Below, one piece after another: positions 32,229 to 42,628 of a stretch of 64,000 bases of DNA (its first letter is position 1; every line of letters begins with the position of its first letter). Location: NCBI RefSeq assembly GCF_002929825.1, contig NZ_PJJN01000036.1, positions 124,001 to 188,000 on the forward strand, read 5' to 3'. A program made the position numbers and the translations under genes. The DNA comes from Cryobacterium sp. Y29 (GTDB taxonomy: Bacteria; Actinomycetota; Actinomycetes; Actinomycetales; Microbacteriaceae). The notes beneath the pieces were generated by a model. That model searched no databases and was not told the DNA's origin. It worked only from the letters and a program-made list of their open reading frames with translations.

Positions 32229-33821
32229 CTATTCGGTGAGGTCGATCTCCACCATGATCTCGGCGTCGATCGCCGTTCGCACCGCGGTAAGCAGCCCGGC
32301 CGGAACCTCGGAGTCGACGGTCAGTACGCTCAGCGCCTTGCCGCCGGCCACGTGGCGGGCGATCTGCATGCCCGCGATGTTGATGTTGGCCTCGCCGAAT
32401 TCGCGTCCGTAGACAGCGACGATTCCGGGGCGGTCGGCGTAGAGCATCACAATGAGGTTCTTGGCGAACGGAACCTCAACGTCGTAGCCGTTGATTTCGA
32501 CGATCTTCTCGATCTGCTTGGTGCCGGTGAGGGTGCCAGAGACGGAGACCTGCGAACCGTCGGCGAGGGCGCCGCGCAGGGTGATGACGTTGCGGTACTC
32601 GGGCGATTCGGCGTCGGTGAGCAGGCGCACGGTGACACCGCGCTGCTCGGCCAACAGCGGCGCGTTGACGTAGGACACGGTTTCACTGACCACGTTGGTG
32701 AAGATGCCCTTGAGTGCGGCGAGTTTGAGCACGCTGACGTCGTATTCGACGAGTTCACCACGCACCTCGATGTCCACGCTGGTGAGCGGGCTGTGCGCGG
32801 CCAGGCCGGAGAATACCTGGCCGAGCTTTTCAACCAGAGGGATGCCGGGGCGCACGTAGGGATCGATGACACCGCCGGCCACGTTGACCGCGTCGGGCAC
32901 GAGCTCGCCAGAAAGCGCGAGGCGCACGGACTTGGCAACGGAGACGCCCGCCTTCTCCTGGGCTTCGTCGGTCGAGGCACCGAGGTGCGGGGTGGTGATG
33001 ATGTTGTCGAGTCCGAGCAACGGGGAGCCGGTGGGCGGTTCGCTGACGAACACGTCGAGGCCGGCGCCGGCGATAGTGCCGGCGAGGAGGGCCTCGTGGA
33101 GCGCCTCTTCGTCAATGAGTCCGCCGCGGGCGACATTTACGACGAACGCGGTCGGCTTCATCAGCTTGAGCTGGGCTGCACCGATCATGCCGGTAGTCTC
33201 GGGGGTCTTCGGCATGTGAATAGTGACGAAGTCGGACTGCGCGAGCAGTTCGTCGAGGGTGACCGGGGTCACGCCGAGCTGCTGTGCGCGCGCCGACGTG
33301 ATGTAGGGGTCGTATGCGATGACGTTGGTGCCGAACGCCTGCAGGCGGGCGGTGATGAGCGCGCCGATCCGGCCGAGGCCGATAATGCCGATGGTCTTTT
33401 CGTAGAGCTCGACACCGGTGTACTTGGAGCGCTTCCACTGCCCGTCGGCGAGGGCGCCGGAGGCGGCCGGAATGTGACGGGCCAGGCTCAGGATGTGCCC
33501 AACGGTCAGCTCGGCGGCCGAGATGATGTTGGAAGTGGGGGCGTTGACGACCATGACTCCGGCCGCGGTGGCGGCCTTGATGTCGACGTTGTCGAGGCCG
33601 ACGCCCGCACGGGCGATGACCTTCAACAGCGGCGCGGCCTTGATGGCTTCGGCATCCATTTTGGTGGCGGACCGCACCAAGACGGCCTGCGCCGTGGCGA
33701 GCTCAGCGAACAGGGCGGAGCGATCCGTGCCGTCGACGTGGTGAATGTCAAAGTCGGGCCCGAGGGCATCGACGGTGGCGGGGGAAAGTTCTTCGGCGAT
33801 CAGGACGACGGGCTTCGACAC
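32229..33821 (-). CDS. serA: D-3-phosphoglycerate dehydrogenase
   Basis: A 530-residue long-form enzyme, with catalytic domain, NAD domain, allosteric substrate-binding domain and C-terminal ACT domain in order. ARAGVGLDNVDI, GIIGLGRIGALI, NVARGGLIDEEAL and TTPHLGASTDEAQ supply the substrate, NAD and catalytic histidine sites. It commits glycolytic 3-phosphoglycerate to serine. The ACT domain (residues about 455-530) suggests serine inhibition. The GTG at 33821 is chosen because relatives begin MSKPVVLIAEELSP and AAGGA lies ten bases before it. The longer frame adds 14 codons of no similarity. Confidence 0.95.
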   Translation of the reverse strand: MSKPVVLIAEELSPATVDALGPDFDIHHVDGTDRSALFAELATAQAVLVRSATKMDAEAIKAAPLLKVIARAGVGLDNVDIKAATAAGVMVVNAPTSNIISAAELTVGHILSLARHIPAASGALADGQWKRSKYTGVELYEKTIGIIGLGRIGALITARLQAFGTNVIAYDPYITSARAQQLGVTPVTLDELLAQSDFVTIHMPKTPETTGMIGAAQLKLMKPTAFVVNVARGGLIDEEALHEALLAGTIAGAGLDVFVSEPPTGSPLLGLDNIITTPHLGASTDEAQEKAGVSVAKSVRLALSGELVPDAVNVAGGVIDPYVRPGIPLVEKLGQVFSGLAAHSPLTSVDIEVRGELVEYDVSVLKLAALKGIFTNVVSETVSYVNAPLLAEQRGVTVRLLTDAESPEYRNVITLRGALADGSQVSVSGTLTGTKQIEKIVEINGYDVEVPFAKNLIVMLYADRPGIVAVYGREFGEANINIAGMQIARHVAGGKALSVLTVDSEVPAGLLTAVRTAIDAEIMVEIDLTE

Positions 33822-33908
33822 TAAAATCGGATCCTTAGATTGCATTTGTCGGTGGCGCGACAAGGGGCGCTACTCGGATTCCAACCCTACCGGCTGCACA
33901 ATAGACGA

Positions 33909-34304
33909 ATGAGCAGCGACGTAATAGACGGTCTCCAACTGGTTCTGCGCGTGCTTCTGGCCCTGGTTTTCATTGGCGCCGGGATCACTCATTTTCAGCC
34001 GGCAGTGCAGCGCACGATGGCGGCGATGATTCCGCCGCGGCTGCGGCGGAGCGGTCTGGCCAACCCGGTCAACCTGGTGTTGTTCACCGGGGTGTGCGAG
34101 ATTGCTGGCGGGCTGGGATTGCTTCATCCACCGACCATGGTGGTTGCAGCCGCCGCGCTCGCGGTGTTTCTGGCGGCGGTATTTCCGGCCAATGCCTATG
34201 CTGCGCTGCACCCGAAGCGGTTCGGGCGAGTGGCGATCCCCTTGGTTCCCCGGCTCATCGCGCAGCTCGTCTTGATGGCCCTCATTATTGTCGCGGTGCT
34301 CTAG
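33909..34304 (+). CDS. DoxX-like membrane protein
   Basis: A 131-residue protein with four hydrophobic helices: LQLVLRVLLALVFIGAGITH, VNLVLFTGVCEIAGGLGLL, VVAAAALAVFLAAVFPANAY and LIAQLVLMALIIVAVL. The GAGITHF start and FPANAYAAL are typical of DoxX-family small redox-linked membrane proteins; the specific role is unknown. ATG start without an obvious ribosome site. Its stop meets the end of the convergent gene with no gap. Confidence 0.85.
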   Translation: MSSDVIDGLQLVLRVLLALVFIGAGITHFQPAVQRTMAAMIPPRLRRSGLANPVNLVLFTGVCEIAGGLGLLHPPTMVVAAAALAVFLAAVFPANAYAALHPKRFGRVAIPLVPRLIAQLVLMALIIVAVL

Positions 34305-34676
34305 CTAGACGATCAATCGACCCAGGCTGAACACAGCGGCAATGTCAAGCGATACGGCGGCCACCGCACACAGCCCCACGAGAAGGGTCAGGCCCTGCAC
34401 TCCGAATGCCCGGTTGCGTCCCAGCCAGTAGGCCAGGGCGTAGACCAACACCGGCAGGAGCACCCCGAAGATGAGCACGGCCCAGCCGAAGCCGCTCAGC
34501 TCGGTCGCGAGTGACTGCGCCTGCAGGTTCAGCCCGACCAGGTTGCCGACGGCTTCCCACACGTCATAGGCGTAGAACAACCCGAAGAATATTGCAATGC
34601 TCAACAACGCCCACCGTGGTGGACGTCGACGGGTGGCAGTTGTGTCGTCCGAGACATTGCCACCGGCGACGCTCAT
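34305..34676 (-). CDS. Hypothetical membrane protein (second of a coupled pair)
   Basis: A 123-residue protein with three or four hydrophobic segments (WALLSIAIFFGLFYAYDV, FGWAVLIFGVLLPVLVYALA, LTLLVGLCAVAAVSLDIAAV). I recognise no family, though similar membrane pairs are found beside serA in Microbacteriaceae. Its ATG overlaps the stop of the upstream gene (ATGA), so it is co-translated with it and the two may form one complex. Confidence 0.7.
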   Translation of the reverse strand: MSVAGGNVSDDTTATRRRPPRWALLSIAIFFGLFYAYDVWEAVGNLVGLNLQAQSLATELSGFGWAVLIFGVLLPVLVYALAYWLGRNRAFGVQGLTLLVGLCAVAAVSLDIAAVFSLGRLIV

Positions 34677-35197
34677 GAGCCCGCTCCCGAGCCGATAATG
34701 AAGGGCAAGGGGGCGAGTACGACGACGCCGATCAGCAGCCAGATCAGTCGGGCACGCGGTCGACTCATGGTGAGCCAATAGGTCACACCGAACCACGCGA
34801 GTGGCGCGGCTACCGCCAGCCAGACGCCGAGCGAGAACATGAATTCGGTGACCGGGTCGCTGACGGATTTTTCGATGCGCGCGACACCGATGAACCAGCC
34901 GATCGTGTACAGCAGGTACATGCCGGCCAGGATGCCCATGCCGATCAGGGCAACAGAGCTCGGCGCTGAGGCGGAAGGCTGGGTGTTGTCGGGTGTCTGG
35001 GCACCGCCCGGTTCAGGGTTATCGGCATCCGTCGTAGCGTCGGTAGCGACCTCAAAGTCCGCTGAAACCCGAGGGATGCTCCACCCTTCGGGCACACCAC
35101 CAGATGCCGGCCTCGCCCGATCGGTGCTCCCGCCTTGTAGCGTTGGGTCGTCGTCACCGGCCCAGTTCAGTGCGTCGTCGTCACGTCTCGGGTTCAT
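34673..35197 (-). CDS. Hypothetical membrane protein with long disordered N-terminus
   Basis: A 174-residue protein. The first 80 residues are hydrophilic and rich in Asp, Pro, Ser and Thr, likely disordered and cytoplasmic. Then come three membrane segments (ALIGMGILAGMYLLYTIGWF, MFSLGVWLAVAAPLAWFGV, LIWLLIGVVVLAPLPFIIG). It is translationally coupled to the following small membrane protein. No known domain; function unknown. Confidence 0.7.
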   Translation of the reverse strand: MNPRRDDDALNWAGDDDPTLQGGSTDRARPASGGVPEGWSIPRVSADFEVATDATTDADNPEPGGAQTPDNTQPSASAPSSVALIGMGILAGMYLLYTIGWFIGVARIEKSVSDPVTEFMFSLGVWLAVAAPLAWFGVTYWLTMSRPRARLIWLLIGVVVLAPLPFIIGSGAGS

Positions 35198-35415
35198 TTT
35201 TATAGAGTATCCGGTTGCCGCCGACGCTGCCGGTTAGAGCGCGGGTGCAGCACTCCGCCCTCGGGAATAACCGGCACGAGGCCGCGCACCATGGCGGGAA
35301 CGTTGGGGACGGCAATGACGGCGAGACCAGAGCCGACGACTTTCCATTTGGGCGCTGACGTGTCAGGGCACGAAGAAGGACATGATCAAGGTGAGCGCAT
35401 CGGGCAGGTCGCGGG

Positions 35416-36708
35416 CTAAGTGGTGAACGCCGCGCTTCTCGCCGTGCCGTCGTAGCCGCCGGCTGGCACCGGCAGGCCCAACAGGGCGCCGATCGTGGGC
35501 GCTACGTCCACCGTTCGGGCGGGGTCCGACAGGGTGATTTCCCGGCGCACGCGCGGGCTGCCGCCGGAAATGAAAAAGGGAATCGGTTCGGTCGTCGGAT
35601 GCCCGTGGTTGCCGGGAATCGGATTGGACGCGATCGTCGGGTCGGAAAAGCGCCAGCCGGCCCGGCAGAAGGCGACGAGGTCGCCGGCCTCGGCGCCGAG
35701 GCGCAGTGCGGCCGGTACGGACACCGAGAGCACGCCCTCATGGGCGGCCACGAGCGCGCGTATCTCGGCGAGTCCGGCGGTGCGACCGGCGACACTGCCC
35801 ACCCAGTAGAGCAGGTCGGCGCCGCCGTTTTGGCCGATGACGATCTGCTCGCGCAGCGCCGGGTGGTCACGGAGGATCAGGTCCACCGAGATGACGTTGG
35901 AGGGGATCGACCAGTCCATCGAGTGGTCGGCCAGCACCACGAGCACGCTGTTTTCCCAGAGTGCGGCCGAGACGAGGTGGTCGACGAAACGGCCGATCTG
36001 GAAGTCGCTCGACCCGAGCGCTGCCGCGCGAGCAGCTTTGATCGAGGTACCGGTCTCGTCGGAGTGCCCGACCCGGTCAATGTCCCCGAAATTGGCGAAG
36101 ATCAGGTCAGGGTCGGCGGTCGTGACCATGGCGATGAGCGCGTCCATGGTGAACCGGTCCGGCGCGTGGTTAGTGAGGGGTACCAGTGGCCCCGGCTCCC
36201 ACCGGTAGGTCGCCCGCTCACCGAAGATTCCGAACAGGTACTCCTTGCTCAGCACCGAGCCGGTGGTCAGATTTTTCTCCTGCAGCCGCTCGAGCAGGGT
36301 TGGAAAGCGCAGGTCACTCGGTCGGTCGAGGTCGCGGACCACGGCTTCGGCCCGGTCGTAGATCGAATTCGCGGGAACGCCGGAGCGGTCGGGCCGCACG
36401 CCGGTCATCATCATCACGTGGTTGGGGATGGTTTCCATGACCGGAAGCGACCGGGCCGTCGGAAAGTTGACGCCCTGGCGGCGCAGGGCGTGCAGCCGGG
36501 GGGTGAGCTGCGCGGTGATTTCGTCGGGGCGGCATCCGTCGACCACGAGCACGTAGACGCGGGTGCGGGCGGCGGACGGCACCGCGATGCTCGGGGGCTT
36601 GGCCCACGCGGTTCCGGGAGCGGCCGAGAGCACGACGGTGGCGCTGGCGCCGACGGCGATCTTCAGGAACTGGCGGCGGTCTGCGGCGATCGAGGCGGGG
36701 CCGTTCAT
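35416..36708 (-). CDS. Secreted alkaline phosphatase-superfamily phosphodiesterase (Tat signal)
   Basis: A 430-residue protein that starts with a twin-arginine signal (DRRQFLKIAVGASATVVLS, then Ala-x-Ala). It belongs to the nucleotide pyrophosphatase/phosphodiesterase branch of the alkaline phosphatase superfamily: VLVVDGCRPDEIT, TARSLPVMETIPNHVMMMTG with the nucleophile Thr, LIFANFGDIDRVGHS and VVLADHSMDWS provide the metal ligands. It probably cleaves phosphodiesters outside the cell. The ATG overlaps the stop of the upstream phoD by four bases. Two secreted phosphatases in one operon suggest phosphate scavenging. Confidence 0.88.
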   Translation of the reverse strand: MNGPASIAADRRQFLKIAVGASATVVLSAAPGTAWAKPPSIAVPSAARTRVYVLVVDGCRPDEITAQLTPRLHALRRQGVNFPTARSLPVMETIPNHVMMMTGVRPDRSGVPANSIYDRAEAVVRDLDRPSDLRFPTLLERLQEKNLTTGSVLSKEYLFGIFGERATYRWEPGPLVPLTNHAPDRFTMDALIAMVTTADPDLIFANFGDIDRVGHSDETGTSIKAARAAALGSSDFQIGRFVDHLVSAALWENSVLVVLADHSMDWSIPSNVISVDLILRDHPALREQIVIGQNGGADLLYWVGSVAGRTAGLAEIRALVAAHEGVLSVSVPAALRLGAEAGDLVAFCRAGWRFSDPTIASNPIPGNHGHPTTEPIPFFISGGSPRVRREITLSDPARTVDVAPTIGALLGLPVPAGGYDGTARSAAFTT

Positions 36709-38351
36709 GCGAGGGCCGTGACCTTATGGGTGCCGGCGGCGACTTGGTAGGACACCGACCGTGAGCTCGTGGAGGTGGGGCTGGTGCGGTCGGAGAGCAC
36801 ATACCAGTCCATCCGCACCGCCGCGGGGGTCACGTCGAGCACCGAGAAGCCGTGTGAGTCGAAGTCGAGGTATTTCACGTGCGGGTTCGCCGCCTTGAAG
36901 GCGTCTTCGACGGCGATCGAACCGCTGCGCGGCGGCACCCCGAGAATGTCGTCGAGGTTGTCGCTCGTGATCGAGGTGCAGACGAGTTCCGCGGCAACGG
37001 ATGTCCCGGTGCTTGGGTAGGTGAGCGGATCGGCCGGCACGTCGCAGGCCCAACCGGAGTGGATGTCGCCGGTGAGGAAGACGGCATCCGTGATCGCATT
37101 GTCGCGCAGATGACTGATCACGCGGCTGCGATCGGCGGTGTAGCCGTCCCACTGGTCGACGTTGTAGGGCACGCCGTCGATCGTCGTGGACCCGAGCAGG
37201 GTCTGCACTCCCCCGATCTCGGCGGTGGAGAGGGTGGAAGGGAACCGTACCGGGGCGATCATCACCGGGTTGCCGATGAGTTTCCACTGGGTGTCGGCCT
37301 GCGTCAAGCCGTCGAGCAGCCAGTTCATCTGCGCGGCGCCGGTGAGGGTGCGCTCGGGGCTGGAGATCTGCGGGCTGACGATGGTGGACGCCTGCTGGCT
37401 GCGGTAGCTGCGCAGGTCGAGCATCGACACGCTCGCGAGGTCGCCGAAGCTGAAGCGGCGGTAGAGCTGACCGCCCGCGTCGTACCGCACCGGCATCCAC
37501 TCGGCGTACGCCTGCTTGGAGGCGGCCTTGCGCACGTTCCACGTGCCCTCGGAGCCCTCGGTGTGGTTCTCGGCGCCGCCGGACCAGGCATCGTTGGCGG
37601 ATTCATGGTCGTCCCAGGTGACGATAAAGGGCACGACCGCGTGCAGGGCCTGCAGGTCGACGTCGGTCTTGTATTGGGCGTGCCGGCGGCGGTAGTGCTC
37701 GAGGGTGGTCATTTCCGTGGTGGGGTCGTGCGGACGCACGACCACATCGCGGGCCTGGTACTCGCCGACACCGTATTCGTAGAGGTAGTCGCCAAGGTGC
37801 AGTACGACGTCGAGATCACCGCGGTCGGCGAGGTGGCGATAGGCGGTGAAATAGCCGGCCTGCAGGTTCGCGCAGGACACCACCCCGAGGCGCAGCCGGT
37901 CGAGGGCTTTTCCGGCCGCCGGGGCCGTTTTCGTTCGCCCGACAGGCGAGGTGACGCCGCCGGAACTGAAGCGGTACCAATAGGACGTGCCCGCGCGCAG
38001 CCCGCCGGGGGCGGCCTTGACCGTGTGGTCGCGGGCGGCCCCGGTGACGACGGTACCCTTCGCGGCCACCCGCCGGAAGCCGGAGTCTTCGGCGAGCTCC
38101 CAGGTCACGGTTACGTCTGCGCCGAGGCCGGAGCCGGGCACGGCGGTTTTCACGGGGGTGACCCGGGTCCAGAGCAGGATGCCGTCGGGCAGCGGGTCGC
38201 CCGAGGCTACGCCGTGTGCGAAGGTCGTGCCCAGGAGGGCTGCCTGGGGGGCGGCTGCCTCGGCGGATTCGCCGCCGACGGTCGCGGCGGCGGCACCGGC
38301 GACCACAAAGACGCCGGCGGAGAACAATTCACGTCGAGAGAGGGATGTCAT
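36705..38351 (-). CDS. phoD: Alkaline phosphatase D (PhoD-like), Tat-exported
   Basis: A 548-residue PhoD: a Tat signal SLSRRELFSAGVFVVAGAAA, an N-terminal Ig-like domain (FAHGVASGDPLPDGILLWTR), and a catalytic domain with LHLGDYLYEYG, VTWDDHESANDAW and FLTGDIHSGW giving the Fe/Ca ligands. PhoD enzymes release phosphate from mono- and diesters outside the cell under phosphate limitation. The ATG at 38351 is taken because the Tat motif follows at once; a longer frame adds 20 codons. The downstream phosphodiesterase gene overlaps it (ATGA), making a two-gene phosphate-scavenging operon. Confidence 0.93.
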   Translation of the reverse strand: MTSLSRRELFSAGVFVVAGAAAATVGGESAEAAAPQAALLGTTFAHGVASGDPLPDGILLWTRVTPVKTAVPGSGLGADVTVTWELAEDSGFRRVAAKGTVVTGAARDHTVKAAPGGLRAGTSYWYRFSSGGVTSPVGRTKTAPAAGKALDRLRLGVVSCANLQAGYFTAYRHLADRGDLDVVLHLGDYLYEYGVGEYQARDVVVRPHDPTTEMTTLEHYRRRHAQYKTDVDLQALHAVVPFIVTWDDHESANDAWSGGAENHTEGSEGTWNVRKAASKQAYAEWMPVRYDAGGQLYRRFSFGDLASVSMLDLRSYRSQQASTIVSPQISSPERTLTGAAQMNWLLDGLTQADTQWKLIGNPVMIAPVRFPSTLSTAEIGGVQTLLGSTTIDGVPYNVDQWDGYTADRSRVISHLRDNAITDAVFLTGDIHSGWACDVPADPLTYPSTGTSVAAELVCTSITSDNLDDILGVPPRSGSIAVEDAFKAANPHVKYLDFDSHGFSVLDVTPAAVRMDWYVLSDRTSPTSTSSRSVSYQVAAGTHKVTALA

Positions 38352-38414
38352 CCCTCCAGCTTGCGGCGCGGGCGAACCGACGCCACGACCGAGAGCGGGA
38401 TGTTCACACACTGT

Positions 38415-39080
38415 TCAGGGCGCGCCAGAGGCGGGGACGCGCGCGTCCAGCCGGAGCAGGCCGGCGCAGACGAAGAAGACCCAGCCGAGGATGCCGAGCA
38501 GGCACATCCGTTCGGCAAGGCCCAGCAGGCCGGGAGCCACGGTCACGGTGAGCAGCAGAAACAGCAACCCCGCCATGGCGATGGCGGTGAAAATCAGGGC
38601 GGCTCGGTGACTGTCCGGCAGTAGCGCGTTTCGGTGCAGGCTGCGGGTCAGGAGCACGATCGCAGCGAAGGCCGTGAGAAAGCCGAGGGTTGCACAGACC
38701 AGGTGCACGAGTCCCGCGGCGGTTTCGGCAACGAGCCCGGCTCCCGCAGCGGGGATATCGGTCGGAAAGAACGCGAGCACCCCCGAGCAGAGCCCGGCGA
38801 ACCCGAGCAGGAGCAGGCCGATTCGGTGCAGAGCAGATACCGTGCCCAGCTGACCGATGGCGACCAGCGCACACAGTGTGGTGACAGCCCGGCCGAGGAA
38901 GTTGACGCTCATGACCCAGCCGAAGGGACCGACGGCGAGGTTGCTTTCGGCCTCGCTGATCGGGCTGTAGTGCGGCGGTAGCAGCTGCAGCACGACGTCG
39001 ACGGCGACATAGCCGAGCACGCCGAGCATCGCCGCGGACGCGCTCACGCGTCGAAGGCCCACGGTCCCCCTTCCGGTCAC
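38415..39080 (-). CDS. DUF998 family membrane protein
   Basis: A 221-residue protein with about six membrane segments and the typical DUF998 opening: ISEAESNLAVGPFGWVMSVN after the first helix, then FFPTDIP in the middle. The family has no known function. The GTG at 39080 is preferred, since GGAGGG lies four bases upstream; the open frame continues far upstream into the inverted repeat at 39098-39160 without coding character. It lies 63 bp ahead of phoD on the same strand and might be co-transcribed. Confidence 0.82.
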   Translation of the reverse strand: MTGRGTVGLRRVSASAAMLGVLGYVAVDVVLQLLPPHYSPISEAESNLAVGPFGWVMSVNFLGRAVTTLCALVAIGQLGTVSALHRIGLLLLGFAGLCSGVLAFFPTDIPAAGAGLVAETAAGLVHLVCATLGFLTAFAAIVLLTRSLHRNALLPDSHRAALIFTAIAMAGLLFLLLTVTVAPGLLGLAERMCLLGILGWVFFVCAGLLRLDARVPASGAP

Positions 39081-39097
39081 GCACCCTCCCCCACTCC

Positions 39098-39160
39098 CCG
39101 CGAAACTGCAGTTGTCGGGTTTGAACCGCGTTCTGCAGCCCCGCAATTGCAGTTTCGCGG
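39098..39160. repeat. Inverted repeat with 17-bp arms (REP-like element)
   Basis: Arms CCGCGAAACTGCAGTTG (39098-39114) and CAATTGCAGTTTCGCGG (39144-39160) pair with one mismatch around a 29-base centre that contains CTGCAG. It lies between ilvC's stop and the DUF998 start, both on the minus strand. No T-run follows, so it is not an ordinary terminator. Confidence 0.65.
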
Positions 39161-39195
39161 AGGGGAAGGGCAGGGTGAGTGGGGCGAGCGGGGAC

Positions 39196-40778
<1,583 letters not shown>

Positions 40779-40780
40779 GG

Positions 40781-42574
40781 TTATTCGTCTCCCCAGGTTG
40801 GTGCGTGGTCTTTGGCGTATTGAACGAAACTGTTGCTGACTCCCTGCGGAACCATCGGCCAGACCATGGCGCCGGGGCTCACGATGAAGTCGATCACGAC
40901 CGGGCGGTCGTTGGTGGCGAGGGCCAGTTTGATGGCGTCATCTACCTGGTCCTTGCTGGTTACCCGAATTCCGAGCGCGCCATAGGCATCCGCCATCTTG
41001 ACGAAGTCGGGCACCATGGCGGTACCGTGACCGGTGTTGAGGTCTGTGAACGAGTGGCGCCCGTCGTAGAACAGCGACTGCCACTGGCGCACCATGCCGA
41101 GCGAGGAGTTGTTGATGATCGCGACCTTGATCGGGATCTTGTTGATCGTGCAGGTGGCGAGTTCCTGATTGGTCATCTGGAAGCAGCCGTCGCCGTCGAT
41201 CGACCAGACGACCCGGTCAGGTTCGGCCACCTTGGCTCCCATGGCGGCCGGAACGGAGTAGCCCATGGTGCCGGCGCCCCCGGAGTTGAGCCACGAGTTG
41301 GGGCGTTCGTACTTGATGAACTGCGCCGCCCACATTTGGTGCTGGCCGACGCCGGCCGCGTAGACCGCTTCGGGTCCGGTGAGCTCACCGATGCGCTGGA
41401 TCACATACTGCGGAGCGAGCAGTCCATCGGTCGGCTCGGTGAAACCGAGCGGAAACTCCTCCTTCAGTCCGTGCAGGTAGGTCCACCACTCGGCGGTGTC
41501 GGACGCGCCAGCCTGGGCGACTTCCGTCCAGGCGATGATCAGGTCGGCAATGACGTCCTTGGCGTCACCGACGATGGGTACATCGGCGAAGCGAATCTTG
41601 GAAATCTCAGCCGGGTCGACGTCAACGTGCACGATCTTCGCACTAGGGGCGAATTCGCTGATTTTTCCGGTTACCCGGTCGTCGAAACGGGCCCCGAGCG
41701 AAATGATGAGGTCGCTCTCCTGCAGCGCGAGAACGGCCGAAACCGTGCCGTGCATGCCCGGCATACCGAGGTGCTGGGGGTGCGAGTCGGGAAAGGCTCC
41801 GCGGGCCATGAGCGTGGTCACGACGGGCGCACCGGTCGCCTCGGCCAGGGCAAGCAGTTCAGCGGATGCGTGGGCGCGAATGACACCGCCGCCCACATAC
41901 AGTACGGGCTTCTTCGCGGCCAGCAGCAGCTGCGCTGCCGCCTGCACCTGCTTGCCGTGGGCCTTGACGATCGGCCGGTAGCCGGGCAGGTCGAGTTTGG
42001 GCGGCCAGATGAACGGTGCCAGGTTCTGCTGGGCATCCTTGGTGATGTCAACGAGCACCGGGCCTGGCCGGCCGGTGGAGGCGATGTGGTACGCCGACGC
42101 GATCGCAGCCGGAATCTCCTCGGCGCGGCGAGCAAGAAAGGAATGCTTGGTGATCGGCATGGTGATACCGATAATGTCGGCTTCCTGGAAGGCGTCCGTT
42201 CCCATCGAAGTGGAGAACACCTGGCCGGTGATCGCGAGCAACGGAACCGAGTCCATGTAGGCGTCCGCTATGGCGGTGACGAGGTTGGTGGCACCCGGGC
42301 CGCTGGTGGCAATTGCGACGCCGACGCGACCGGTGGCGGAGGCGTAGCCCTCGGCCGCGTGGCCGGCGCCCTGTTCGTGGCGTACCAGAATGTGGCGAAT
42401 CTTGGTTTGGGTCATGAGCTCGTCGTACAGCGGAATGACGGCGCCGCCGGGGATGCCGAAGACGTCGGTGACGCCGAGGAGTTCGAGAGTGCGAATGATT
42501 GCACCCGAGCCGGTGAGCATCTCCGGCTCGGCAGACGCCGGAGCTGAAGGCACGGGAGTGGTTTCCGTGGTCAT
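40781..42574 (-). CDS. ilvB: Acetolactate synthase large (catalytic) subunit
   Basis: A 597-residue thiamine-diphosphate enzyme: [19 protein letters not shown], the activating glutamate in [28 protein letters not shown] for FAD, and the ThDP-Mg motif [18 protein letters not shown]. It condenses two pyruvates, or pyruvate and 2-oxobutyrate, as the first step of valine/leucine and isoleucine synthesis. It is 54 bp downstream of ilvD. No leader peptide or attenuator was recognised in that gap. Confidence 0.97.
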   Translation of the reverse strand: MTTETTPVPSAPASAEPEMLTGSGAIIRTLELLGVTDVFGIPGGAVIPLYDELMTQTKIRHILVRHEQGAGHAAEGYASATGRVGVAIATSGPGATNLVTAIADAYMDSVPLLAITGQVFSTSMGTDAFQEADIIGITMPITKHSFLARRAEEIPAAIASAYHIASTGRPGPVLVDITKDAQQNLAPFIWPPKLDLPGYRPIVKAHGKQVQAAAQLLLAAKKPVLYVGGGVIRAHASAELLALAEATGAPVVTTLMARGAFPDSHPQHLGMPGMHGTVSAVLALQESDLIISLGARFDDRVTGKISEFAPSAKIVHVDVDPAEISKIRFADVPIVGDAKDVIADLIIAWTEVAQAGASDTAEWWTYLHGLKEEFPLGFTEPTDGLLAPQYVIQRIGELTGPEAVYAAGVGQHQMWAAQFIKYERPNSWLNSGGAGTMGYSVPAAMGAKVAEPDRVVWSIDGDGCFQMTNQELATCTINKIPIKVAIINNSSLGMVRQWQSLFYDGRHSFTDLNTGHGTAMVPDFVKMADAYGALGIRVTSKDQVDDAIKLALATNDRPVVIDFIVSPGAMVWPMVPQGVSNSFVQYAKDHAPTWGDE

Positions 42575-42628
42575 GGTCGTTGAGTCCCTACTTCGAATCG
42601 ATGGGTTTGGGCTTACCCGTGCGCGGGA

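Noticed and set aside
32352-33824. A 490-codon frame opposite serA
   Set aside because: Shadow of serA, whose catalytic, NAD and ACT domains are intact.
36879-38624. A 581-codon open frame opposite phoD
   Set aside because: Same reason: phoD is complete on the minus strand, with all metal ligands and a Tat signal; the other frame is Gly/Arg/Val-rich without any motif.
40805-42547. A 580-codon open frame on the strand opposite ilvB
   Set aside because: It is an antisense shadow created by the high GC third positions of ilvB; the opposite strand encodes a full acetolactate synthase and the shadow has no family features.
42575-42628. A leader-peptide attenuator before ilvB
   Set aside because: The 54-base gap after ilvD contains no run of Leu/Val/Ile codons in a short frame and no paired hairpins.
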